64,000 nt of DNA from Alitta virens (lineage: Eukaryota > Annelida > Polychaeta > Phyllodocida > Nereididae), in the NCBI GenBank assembly GCA_932294295.1, contig OW028574.1, positions 27,598,145 through 27,662,144 on the forward strand. Direction: 5' to 3'. Both the position numbers and the translations under genes were made by a program. Under the pieces are notes generated by a model. The model was not told where the DNA came from, searched no databases, and saw only the letters and a list, made by a program, of their open reading frames with translations. Shown piece after piece: positions 49,173 to 61,564 of this stretch; the stretch's first letter is position 1, and each line of letters starts with the position of its first letter.

Positions 49173-52100
49173 GTGCACTTAGCACAGCCAATGAGAGGAA
49201 GAGGACGAAGCATGCATTATGATAACCACGTGGGGCACTCGTGCGTAGCGGGGTCAAGGCCGTTGCAGAGAGCCAGGATGCTGACAAGAAAACAAACGAC
49301 AACAACGCAACACCGAAGTGAAATACTCTATAGTAGCGTCAGGGAACGACGTGACACAGTAAAATTATCAAGAGTACACAGCCATGTAGGAAGTGCACTT
49401 AGCAGTGAGATGCCAGACTCACAGACCGCGCCGATGAAGTAGTAAGTTAGGTCCACTTAGCACAGCCAATGAGAGACAGAGGACGAAGCGTGCAGTATGA
49501 TAGCTACGTGGGGCACTCGTGCGTTGCGGGGTGAAGGCCGATGTAGAGGGCCAGGATGCTGACAAGAAAACTAACGACAACAACGCAACAATAAAGTGAA
49601 ATACTCTATAATAGCCTTATAGAATGACGTGGCACAGTTAAATTATCAAGAGTACACAGCCATGTAGGAAGTGCACTAAGCAGTGAGATGCCAGACTCAC
49701 AGACCGCGCCGATTAAGTAGTAAGGTAGGTCCACTTGGCACAGCCAATCAGAGGCAGAGGACGAAGCGTGCATTATGATAGCCACGTGGGGCACTCGTGC
49801 GTAGCGGGGTCAAGGCCGTTGCAGAGGGAAGTGCACTTAGCAGTGAGATGCCAGACTCACAGGCCGCGCCGATGAAGTAGTAAGTTAGGTCCGCTTAACA
49901 CAGCCAATGAGAGGCAGAGGACGAAGCGTGCAATATGATAGCCACGTGGGGCACTCATGCGTAGCGGGGTCAAGGCCATTGTAGAGGGCCAGGATGCTGA
50001 AAAGAAAACTAACGACAACAACGCAACACCGAAGTTAAATACTCTATAATAGCCTTTTGCAACGACGTGGCACAGTTAAATTATCAAAAGTACACACACA
50101 GCCATGTAGGAAGTGCACTAAGCAGTGAGATGCCAGACTCGCAGACCGCGCCGATTAAGTAGTAAGGTAGGTCCACTTGGCACAGCCAATGAGAGGCAGA
50201 GGACGAAGCGTGCATTATGATAGCCACGTGGGGCACTCGTGCGTAGCGGGGTCAAGGCCGTTGCAGAGAGCCAGGATGCTGACAAGAAAACAAACGACAA
50301 CAACGCAACACCGAAGTGAAATACTCTATAGTAGCGTCAGGGAACGACGTGGCACAGTTGAATTATCAAGAGTACACAAAAATGTAGGAAGTGCACTGAG
50401 CAGTGAGATGCCAGACTCACAGGCCGCGCCGATGAAGTAGTAAGTAAGGTCCACTTAGCACAGCCAATGAGAGGCAGAGGACGAAGCGTGCATTATGATA
50501 GCCATGTGGGGCACTCGTGCGTAGCGGGGTCAAGGCCGTTGGAGAGGGCCAGGATGCTGACAAGAAAACTAATGACAACAACGCAACACCGAAGTTAAAT
50601 ACTCTATAATAGCCTTTTGGAACGAAGTGGCACAGTTAAATTATCAAGAGTACACAGCCATGTAGGAAGTGCACTTAGCAGTGAGATGCCAGACTCACAC
50701 ACCGCGCCGATTAAGCAGCAAGTTATGTCCACTTAGCACAGCCAATGAGAGGAAGAGGACGAAGCGTGCAATATGATAGCCACGCGGGGCAATCGTGCGT
50801 AGCGGTGTCAAGGCCGTTGTAGAGGGCCAGGATGCTGACAAGAAAACTAACGACAACAACGCGACACCAAAGTGAAACACTCTATTATAGCCTTATGTTA
50901 GTCACGTGGGGCACTCGTGCGTAGCGGGGTCAAGGCCGTTGTAGAGGGCCAGGATGCTGACAAGAAAACCAACGACAACAACGCAACACTAAAGTGAAAT
51001 ACTCTATAATAGCCTTATGGAATGACGTGGCACAGTTAAATCATCAAGAGTACACAGCCATGTAGGAAGTGCACTTAGCAGTGAGTTGCCAGACCCACAG
51101 ACCGCGCCAATTAAGTAGTAAGTTAGGTCCACTTAGCACAGCCAATGAGAGGCAGAGGACGAAGTGTGCATTATGATAGCCACGTGGGGCACTCGTGCGT
51201 AGCGGGGTCAAGGCCGTTGTAGAGGGCCAGGATGCTGACAAGAAAACAAACGACAACAACGCAACACCGAAGTTAAATACTCTATAATAGCCTTTTGGAA
51301 CGACGTGGCACAGTTAAATTATCAAGAGTACACACACAGCCATGTAGGAAGTGCACTTAGCAGTGAGATGCCAGACTCACAGGCCGCGCCGATTAAGCAG
51401 CAAGTTATGTCCACTTAGCACAGCCAATGAGAGGAAGAGGACGAAGCGTGCAATATGATAGCCACGAGGGGCACTCGTGCGTAGCGGTGTCAAGGCCGTT
51501 GTAGAGGGCCAGGATGCTGACAAGAAAACTAACGACAACAACGCGACACTAAAGTGAAACACTCTATAATAGCCTTATGTTAGTCACGTGGGGCACTCGT
51601 GCGTAGCGGGGTCAAGGCCGTTGTAGAGGGCCAGGATGCAGACAAGAAAACCAACGACAACAACGCAACACTAAAGTGAAATACTCTATAATAGCCTGAT
51701 AGAATGACGTGGCACAGTTAAATTATCAAGAGTACACAGCCATGTAGGAAGTGCACTAAGCAGTGAGATGCCAGACTCACAGACCGCGCCGATGAAGTAG
51801 TAAGTTAGGTCCACTTAGCACAGCCAATGAGAGGCAGAGGACGAAGTGTGCATTATGATAACCACGTGGGGCACTCGTGCGTAGCGGGGTCAAGGCCGTT
51901 GCAGAAAGCCAGGATGCTGACAAGAAAACAAACGACAACAACGCAACACCGAAGTGAAATACTCTATAGTAGCGTCAGGGAACGACGTGACACAGTAAAA
52001 TGATCAAGAGTACACAGCCATGTAGGAAGTGCACTTAGCAGTGAGATGCCAGACTCACAGACCGCGCCGATGAAGTAGTAAGTTAGGTCCACTTAGCACA

Positions 52101-52524
52101 GCCAATGAGAGACAGAGGACGAAGCGTGCACTATGATAGCTACGTGGAGCACTCGTGCGTTGCGGGGTGAAGGCCGATGTAGAGGGCCAGGATGCTGACA
52201 AGAAAACTAACGACAACAACGCAACAATAAAGTGAAATACTCTATAATAGCCTTATAGAATGACGTGGCACAGTTAAATTATCAAGAGTACACAGCCATG
52301 TAGGAAGTGCACTAAGCAGTGAGATGCCAGACTCACAGACCGCGCCGATTAAGTAGTAAGGTAGGTCCACTTGGCACAGCCAATCAGAGGCAGAGGACGA
52401 AGCGTGCATTATGATAGCCACGTGGGGCACTCGTGCGTAGCGGGGTCAAGGCCGTTGCAGAGGGAAGTGCACTTAGCAGTGAGATGCCAGACTCACAGGC
52501 CGCGCCGATGAAGTAGTAAGGTAG
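49173..52524 (+). repeat. Module with private K2-J2-A3-L2 segment, copy 1
   Basis: Unit starts: A 49173, L 49451, M 49729, C 49889, H 50171, I 50449, J 50727 (400 bp), K2 51127, J2 51409 (400 bp), A3 51809, L2 52087, M 52365. K2 through L2 occur only here and at 57401-58638. This is the left part of a 6274-bp repeat. Confidence 0.95.
51127..52364 (+). repeat. Private variant segment K2-J2-A3-L2
   Basis: K2 (51127, 282 bp) has CCAATGAGAGG with AAGTGTGCATT and ends like I (GCAGCAAGTTAT). J2 (51409, 400 bp) has CCACGAGGGGCAC, ACACTAAAG in its front, GATGCAGAC and GCCTGATAGAATG. A3 (51809) has AAGTGTGCATT, GCAGAAAGCC and AAAATGATC. L2 (52087) has GTGCACTATGAT and ACGTGGAGCAC. All four lack the long AC run except K2. 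These may be older, less homogenised relatives of the main types. Confidence 0.9.
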
Positions 52525-55446
52525 GTGCACTTAGCACAGCCAATGAGAGGAAGAGGACGAAGCGTGCATTATGATAACCAGGTGGGGCACTCGTGCGTAG
52601 CGGGGTCAAGGCCGTTGCAGAGAGCCAGGATGCTGACAAGAAAACAAACGACAACAACGCAACACCGAAGTGAAATACTCTATAGTAGCGTCAGGGAACG
52701 ACGTGACACAGTTAAATTATCAAGAGTACACAGCCATGTAGGAAGTGCACTTAGCAGTGAGATGCCAGACTCAGAGACCGCGCCGATGAAGTAGTAAGTT
52801 AGGTCCACTTAGCACAGCCAATGAGAGGCAGAGGACGAAGCGTGCAATATGATAGCCACGTGGGGCACTCATGCGTAGCGGGGTCAAGGCCATTGTAGAG
52901 GGCCAGGATGCTGAAAAGAAAACTAATGACAACAACGCAACACCGAAGTTAAATACTCTATAATAGCCTTTTGCAACGACGTGGCACAGTTAAATTATCA
53001 AAAGTACACACACAGCCATGTAGGAAGTGCACTAAGCAGTGAGATGCCAGACTCGCAGACCGCGCCGATTAAGTAGTAAGGTAGGTGCACTTGGCACAGC
53101 CAATGAGAGGCAGAGGACGAAGCGTGCATTATGATAGCCACGTGGGGCACTCGTGCGTAGCGGGGTCAAGGCCGTTGCAGAGAGCCAGGATGCTGACAAG
53201 AAAACAAACGACAACAACGCAACACCGAAGTGAAATACTCTATAGTAGCGTCAGGGAACGACGTGACACAGTTAAATTATCAAGAGTACACAGCCATGTA
53301 GGAAGTGCACTTAGCAGTGAGATGCCAGACTCAGAGACCGCGCCGATGAAGTAGTAAGTTAGGTCCACTTAGCACAGCCAATGAGAGGCAGAGGACGAAG
53401 CGTGCAATATGATAGCCACGTGGGGCACTCATGCGTAGCGGGGTCAAGGCCATTGTAGAGGGCCAGGATGCTGAAAAGAAAACTAACGACAACAACGCAA
53501 CACCGAAGTTAAATACTCTATAATAGCCTTTTGCAACGACGTGGCACAGTTAAATTATCAAAAGTACACACACAGCCATGTAGGAAGTGCACTAAGCAGT
53601 GAGATGCCAGACTCGCAAACCGCGCCGATTAAGTAGTAAGGTAGGTCCACTTGGCACAGCCAATGAGAGGCAGAGGACGAAGCGTGCATTATGATAGCCA
53701 CGTGGGGCACTCGTGCGTAGCGGGGTCAAGGCCGTTGCAGAGAGCCAGGATGCTGACAAGAAAACAAACGACAACAACGCAACACCGAAGTGAAATACTC
53801 TATAGTAGCGTCAGGGAACGACGTGACACAGTTAAATTATCAAGAGTACACAGCCATGTAGGAAGTGCACTTAGCAGTGAGATGCCAGACTCAGAGACCG
53901 CGCCGATGAAGTAGTAAGTTAGGTCCACTTAGCACAGCCAATGAGAGGCAGAGGACGAAGCGTGCAATATGATAGCCACGTGGGGCACTCATGCGTAGCG
54001 GGGTCAAGGCCATTGTAGAGGGCCAGGATGCTGAAAAGAAAACTAACGACAACAACGCAACACCGAAGTTAAATACTCTATAATAGCCTTTTGCAACGAC
54101 GTGGCACAGTTAAATTATCAAAAGTACACACACAGCCATGTAGGAAGTGCACTAAGCAGTGAGATGCCAGACTCGCAAACCGCGCCAATTAAGTAGTAAG
54201 GTAGGTCCACTTGGCACAGCCAATGAGAGGCAGAGGACGAAGCGTGCATTATGATAGCCACGTGGGGCACTCGTGCGTAGCGGGGTCAAGGCCGTTGCAG
54301 AGAGCCAGGATGCTGACAAGAAAACAAACGACAACAACGCAACACCGAAGTGAAATACTCTATAGTAGCGTCAGGGAACGACGTGGCACAGTTGAATTAT
54401 CAAGAGTACACAAAAATGTAGGAAGTGCACTTAGCAGTGAGATGCCAGACTCACAGGCCGCGCCGATGAAGTAGTAAGTAAGGTCCACTTAGCACAGCCA
54501 ATGAGAGGCAGAGGACGAAGCGTGCATTATGATAGCCATGTGGGGCACTCGTGCGTAGCGGGGTCAAGGCCGTTGGAGAGGGCCAGGATGCTGACAAGAA
54601 AACTAATGACAACAACGCAACACCGAAGTTAAATACTCTATAATAGCCTTTTGGAACGAAGTGGCACAGTTAAATTATCAAGAGTACACAGCCATGTAGG
54701 AAGTGCACTTAGCAGTGAGATGCCAGACTCACACACCGCGCCGATTAAGCAGCAAGTTATGTCCACTTAGCACAGCCAATGAGAGGAAGAGGACGAAGCG
54801 TGCAATATGATAGCCACGTGGGGCAATCGTGCGTAGCGGTGTCAAGGCCGTTGTAGAGGGCCAGGATGCTGACAAGAAAACTAACGACAACAACGCGACA
54901 CCAAAGTGAAACACTCTATAATAGCCTTATGTTAGTCACGTGGGGCACTCGTGCGTAGCGGGGTCAAGGCCGTTGTAGAGGGCCAGGATGCTGACAAGAA
55001 AACCAACGACAACAACGCAACACTAAAGTGAAATACTCTATAATAGCCTTATGGAATGATGTGGCACAGTTAAATCATCAAGAGTACACACACACCCATG
55101 TAGGAAGTGCACTTAGCAGTGAGATGCCAGACCCACAGACCGCACCAATTAAGTAGTAAGTTAGGTCCACTTAGCACAGCCAATAAGAGGCAGAGGACGA
55201 AGTGTGCATTATGATAGCCACGTGGGGCACTCGTGCGTAGCGGGGTCAAGGCCGTTGTAGAGGGCCAGGATGCTGACAAGAAAACTAACGACAACAACGC
55301 AACACCGAAGTTAAATACTCTATAATAGCCTTTTGGAACGACGTGGCACAGTTAAATTATCAAGAGTACACACACAGCCATGTAGGAAGTGCACTTAGCA
55401 GTGAGATGCCAGACTCACAGGCCGCGCCGATGAAGTAGTAAGGTAG
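52525..55446 (+). repeat. 2922-bp module E-F-G-F-G-F-H-I-J-K
   Basis: Unit starts: E 52525, F 52803, G 53085 (starts GTGCACTTGG), F 53363, G 53645, F 53923, H 54205, I 54483, J 54761, K 55165. It contains three F units, one 560-bp dimer more than the standard module. Private changes include GCACCAATT (about 55144) and GAATGATGTGG (about 55052). Confidence 0.94.
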
Positions 55447-58400
55447 GTGCACTTAGCACAGCCAATGAGAGGAAGAGGACGAAGCATGCATTATGATAAC
55501 CACGTGGGGCACTCGTGCGTAGCGGGGTCAAGGCCGTTGCAGAGAGCCAGGATGCTGACAAGAAAACAAACGACAACAACGCAACACCGAAGTGAAATAC
55601 TCTATAGTAGCGTCAGGGAACGACGTGACACAGTAAAATTATCAAGAGTACACAGCCATGTAGGAAGTGCACTTAGCAGTGAGATGCCAGACTCACAGAC
55701 CGCGCCGATGAAGTAGTAAGTTAGGTCCACTTAGCACAGCCAATGAGAGACAGAGGACGAAGCGTGCAGTATGATAGCTACGTGGGGCACTCGTGCGTTG
55801 CGGGGTGAAGGCCGATGTAGAGGGCCAGGATGCTGACAAGAAAACTAACGACAACAACGCAACAATAAAGTGAAATACTCTATAATAGCCTTATAGAATG
55901 ACGTGGCACAGTTAAATTATCAAGAGTACACAGCCATGTAGGAAGTGCACTAAGCAGTGAGATGCCAGACTCACAGACCGCGCCGATTAAGTAGTAAGGT
56001 AGGTCCACTTGGCACAGCCAATCAGAGGCAGAGGACGAAGCGTGCATTATGATAGCCACGTGGGGCACTCGTGCGTAGCGGGGTCAAGGCCGTTGCAGAG
56101 GGAAGTGCACTTAGCAGTGAGATGCCAGACTCACAGGCCGCGCCGATGAAGTAGTAAGTTAGGTCCGCTTAACACAGCCAATGAGAGGCAGAGGACGAAG
56201 CGTGCAATATGATAGCCACGTGGGGCACTCATGCGTAGCGGGGTCAAGGCCATTGTAGAGGGCCAGGATGCTGAAAAGAAAACTAACGACAACAACGCAA
56301 CACCGAAGTTAAATACTCTATAATAGCCTTTTGCAACGACGTGGCACAGTTAAATTATCAAAAGTACACACACAGCCATGTAGGAAGTGCACTAAGCAGT
56401 GAGATGCCAGACTCGCAGACCGCGCCGATTAAGTAGTAAGGTAGGTCCACTTGGCACAGCCAATGAGAGGCAGAGGACGAAGCGTGCATTATGATAGCCA
56501 CGTGGGGCACTCGTGCGTAGCGGGGTCAAGGCCGTTGCAGAGAGCCAGGATGCTGACAAGAAAACAAACGACAACAACGCAACACCGAAGTGAAATACTC
56601 TATAGTAGCGTCAGGGAACGACGTGGCACAGTTGAATTATCAAGAGTACACAAAAATGTAGGAAGTGCACTTAGCAGTGAGATGCCAGACTCACAGGCCG
56701 CGCCGATGAAGTAGTAAGTAAGGTCCACTTAGCACAGCCAATGAGAGGCAGAGGACGAAGCGTGCATTATGATAGCCATGTGGGGCACTCGTGCGTAGCG
56801 GGGTCAAGGCCGTTGGAGAGGGCCAGGATGCTGACAAGAAAACTAATGACAACAACGCAACACCGAAGTTAAATACTCTATAATAGCCTTTTGGAACGAA
56901 GTGGCACAGTTAAATTATCAAGAGTACACAGCCATGTAGGAAGTGCACTTAGCAGTGAGATGCCAGACTCACACACCGCGCCGATTAAGCAGCAAGTTAT
57001 GTCCACTTAGCACAGCCAATGAGAGGAAGAGGACGAAGCGTGCAATATGATAGCCACGCGGGGCAATCGTGCGTAGCGGTGTCAAGGCCGTTGTAGAGGG
57101 CCAGGATGCTGACAAGAAAACTAACGACAACAACGCGACACCAAAGTGAAACACTCTATTATAGCCTTATGTTAGTCACGTGGGGCACTCGTGCGTAGCG
57201 GGGTCAAGGCCGTTGTAGAGGGCCAGGATGCTGACAAGAAAACCAACGACAACAACGCAACACTAAAGTGAAATACTCTATAATAGCCTTATGGAATGAC
57301 GTGGCACAGTTAAATCATCAAGAGTACACAGCCATGTAGGAAGTGCACTTAGCAGTGAGTTGCCAGACCCACAGACCGCGCCAATTAAGTAGTAAGTTAG
57401 GTCCACTTAGCACAGCCAATGAGAGGCAGAGGACGAAGTGTGCATTATGATAGCCACGTGGGGCACTCGTGCGTAGCGGGGTCAAGGCCGTTGTAGAGGG
57501 CCAGGATGCTGACAAGAAAACAAACGACAACAACGCAACACCGAAGTTAAATACTCTATAATAGCCTTTTGGAACGACGTGGCACAGTTAAATTATCAAG
57601 AGTACACACACAGCCATGTAGGAAGTGCACTTAGCAGTGAGATGCCAGACTCACAGGCCGCGCCGATTAAGCAGCAAGTTATGTCCACTTAGCACAGCCA
57701 ATGAGAGGAAGAGGACGAAGCGTGCAATATGATAGCCACGAGGGGCACTCGTGCGTAGCGGTGTCAAGGCCGTTGTAGAGGGCCAGGATGCTGACAAGAA
57801 AACTAACGACAACAACGCGACACTAAAGTGAAACACTCTATAATAGCCTTATGTTAGTCACGTGGGGCACTCGTGCGTAGCGGGGTCAAGGCCGTTGTAG
57901 AGGGCCAGGATGCAGACAAGAAAACCAACGACAACAACGCAACACTAAAGTGAAATACTCTATAATAGCCTGATAGAATGACGTGGCACAGTTAAATTAT
58001 CAAGAGTACACAGCCATGTAGGAAGTGCACTAAGCAGTGAGATGCCAGACTCACAGACCGCGCCGATGAAGTAGTAAGTTAGGTCCACTTAGCACAGCCA
58101 ATGAGAGGCAGAGGACGAAGTGTGCATTATGATAACCACGTGGGGCACTCGTGCGTAGCGGGGTCAAGGCCGTTGCAGAAAGCCAGGATGCTGACAAGAA
58201 AACAAACGACAACAACGCAACACCGAAGTGAAATACTCTATAGTAGCGTCAGGGAACGACGTGACACAGTAAAATGATCAAGAGTACACAGCCATGTAGG
58301 AAGTGCACTTAGCAGTGAGATGCCAGACTCACAGACCGCGCCGATGAAGTAGTAAGTTAGGTCCACTTAGCACAGCCAATGAGAGACAGAGGACGAAGCG

Positions 58401-58798
58401 TGCACTATGATAGCTACGTGGAGCACTCGTGCGTTGCGGGGTGAAGGCCGATGTAGAGGGCCAGGATGCTGACAAGAAAACTAACGACAACAACGCAACA
58501 ATAAAGTGAAATACTCTATAATAGCCTTATAGAATGACGTGGCACAGTTAAATTATCAAGAGTACACAGCCATGTAGGAAGTGCACTAAGCAGTGAGATG
58601 CCAGACTCACAGACCGCGCCGATTAAGTAGTAAGGTAGGTCCACTTGGCACAGCCAATCAGAGGCAGAGGACGAAGCGTGCATTATGATAGCCACGTGGG
58701 GCACTCGTGCGTAGCGGGGTCAAGGCCGTTGCAGAGGGAAGTGCACTTAGCAGTGAGATGCCAGACTCACAGGCCGCGCCGATGAAGTAGTAAGGTAG
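55447..58798 (+). repeat. Module with private K2-J2-A3-L2 segment, copy 2
   Basis: Unit starts: A 55447, L 55725, M 56003, C 56163, H 56445, I 56723, J 57001 (400 bp), K2 57401, J2 57683 (400 bp), A3 58083, L2 58361, M 58639. Offset from copy 1 is exactly 6274 bp at every unit. H here has GCACTTAGCAG where copy 1 has GCACTGAGCAG. Confidence 0.95.
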
Positions 58799-60600
58799 GT
58801 GCACTTAGCACAGCCAATGAGAGGAAGAGGACGAAGCGTGCATTATGATAACCAGGTGGGGCACTCGTGCGTAGCGGGGTCAAGGCCGTTGCAGAGAGCC
58901 AGGATGCTGACAAGAAAACAAACGACAACAACGCAACACCGAAGTGAAATACTCTATAGTAGCGTCAGGGAACGACGTGACACAGTTAAATTATCAAGAG
59001 TACACAGCCATGTAGGAAGTGCACTTAGCAGTGAGATGCCAGACTCAGAGACCGCGCCGATGAAGTAGTAAGTTAGGTCCACTTAGCACAGCCAATGAGA
59101 GGCAGAGGACGAAGCGTGCAATATGATAGCCACGTGGGGCACTCATGCGTAGCGGGGTCAAGGCCATTGTAGAGGGCCAGGATGCTGAAAAGAAAACTAA
59201 TGACAACAACGCAACACCGAAGTTAAATACTCTATAATAGCCTTTTGCAACGACGTGGCACAGTTAAATTATCAAAAGTACACACACAGCCATGTAGGAA
59301 GTGCACTAAGCAGTGAGATGCCAGACTCGCAGACCGCGCCGATTAAGTAGTAAGGTAGGTCCACTTGGCACAGCCAATGAGAGGCAGAGGACGAAGCGTG
59401 CATTATGATAGCCACGTGGGGCACTCGTGCGTAGCGGGGTCAAGGCCGTTGCAGAGAGCCAGGATGCTGACAAGAAAACAAACGACAACAACGCAACACC
59501 GAAGTGAAATACTCTATAGTAGCGTCAGGGAACGACGTGGCACAGTTGAATTATTAAGAGTACACAAAAATGTAGGAAGTGCACTTAGCAGTGAGATGCC
59601 AGACTCACAGGCCGCGCCGATGAAGTAGTAAGTAAGGTCCACTTAGCACAGCCAATGAGAGGCAGAGGACGAAGCGTGCATTATGATAGCCATGTGGGGC
59701 ACTCGTGCGTAGCGGGGTCAAGGCCGTTGGAGAGGGCCAGGATGCTGACAAGAAAACTAATGACAACAACGCAACACCGAAGTTAAATACTCTATAATAG
59801 CCTTTTGGAACGAAGTGGCACAGTTAAATTATCAAGAGTACACAGCCATGTAGGAAGTGCACTTAGCAGTGAGATGCCAGACTCACACACCGCGCCGATT
59901 AAGCAGCAAGTTATGTCCACTTAGCACAGCCAATGAGAGGAAGAGGACGAAGCGTGCAATATGATAGCCACGTGGGGCAATCGTGCGTAGCGGTGTCAAG
60001 GCCGTTGTAGAGGGCCAGGATGCTGACAAGAAAACTAACGACAACAACGCGACACCAAAGTGAAACACTCTATAATAGCCTTATGTTAGTCACGTGGGGC
60101 ACTCGTGCGTAGCGGGGTCAAGGCCGTTGTAGAGGGCCAGGATGCTGACAAGAAAACCAACGACAACAACGCAACACTAAAGTGAAATACTCTATAATAG
60201 CCTTATGGAATGACGTGGCACAGTTAAATCATCAAGAGTACACACACACCCATGTAGGAAGTGCACTTAGCAGTGAGATGCCAGACCCACAGACCGCGCC
60301 AATTAAGTAGTAAGTTAGGTCCACTTAGCACAGCCAATAAGAGGCAGAGGACGAAGTGTGCATTATGATAGCCACGTGGGGCACTCGTGTGTAGCGGGGT
60401 CAAGGCCGTTGTAGAGGGCCAGGATGCTGACAAGAAAACTAACGACAACAACGCAACACCGAAGTTAAATACTCTATAATAGCCTTTTGGAACGACGTGG
60501 CACAGTTAAATTATCAAGAGTACACACACAGCCATGTAGGAAGTGCACTTAGCAGTGAGATGCCAGACTCACAGGCCGCGCCGATGAAGTAGTAAGGTAG
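58799..60600 (+). repeat. 1802-bp module E-F-H-I-J-K
   Basis: Unit starts: E 58799, F 59077, H 59359 (private TTATTAAGAG), I 59637, J 59915, K 60319 (private CGTGTGTAGC). Only one F is present, one dimer fewer than the standard module. F has AACTAATGAC, shared with F at 52803. Confidence 0.94.
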
Positions 60601-61564
60601 GTGCACTTAGCACAGCCAATGAGAGGAAGAGGACGAAGCATGCATTATGATAACCACGTGGGGCACTCGTGCGTAGCGGGGTCAAGGCCGTTGCAGAGAG
60701 CCAGGATGCTGACAAGAAAACAAACGACAACAACGCAACACCGAAGTGAAATACTCTATAGTAGCGTCAGGGAACGACGTGACACAGAAAAATTATCAAG
60801 AGTACACAGCCATGTAGGAAGTGCACTTAGCAGTGAGATGCCAGACTCACAGGCCGCGCCGATGAAGTAGTAAGTTAGGTCCGCTTAACACAGCCAATGA
60901 GAGGCAGAGGACGAAGCGTGCAATATGATAGCCACGTGGGGCACTCATGCGTAGCGGGGTCAAGGCCATTGTAGAGGGCCAGGATGCTGAAAAGAAAACT
61001 AACGACAACAACGCAACACCGAAGTTAAATACTCTATAATAGCCTTTTGCAACGACGTGGCACAGTTAAATTATCAAAAGTACACACACAGCCATGTAGG
61101 AAGTGCACTAAGCAGTGAGATGCCAGACTCGCAGACCGCGCCGATTAAGTAGTAAGGTAGGTCCACTTAGCACAGCCAATGAGAGGCAGAGGACGAAGCG
61201 TGCATTATGATAGCCATGTGGGGCACTCGTGCGTAGCGGGGTCAAGGCCGTTGTAGAGGGCCAGGATGCTGACAAGAAAACTAACGACAACAACGCGACA
61301 CCAAAGTGAAACACTCTATAATAGCCTTATGTTAGTCACGTGGGGCACTCGTGCGTAGCGGGGTCAAGGCCGTTGTAGAGGGCCAGGATGCTGACAAGAA
61401 AACCAACGACAACAACGCAACACTAAAGTGAAATACTCTATAATAGCCTTATGGAATGACGTGGCACAGTTAAATCATCAAGAGTACACACACACCCATG
61501 TAGGAAGTGCACTTAGCAGTGAGATGCCAGACTCACAGGCCGCGCCGATGAAGTAGTAAGGTAG
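60601..61564 (+). repeat. 964-bp module A*-C-J'
   Basis: Unit starts: A* 60601 (278 bp), C 60879, J' 61161. A* has the A front, a private CACAGAAAAATT, and the CACAGGCC...GTAAGTTAG end of a B or M unit, followed by C. It looks like an A/B (or A/M) recombinant that removed the short unit. Confidence 0.92.
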
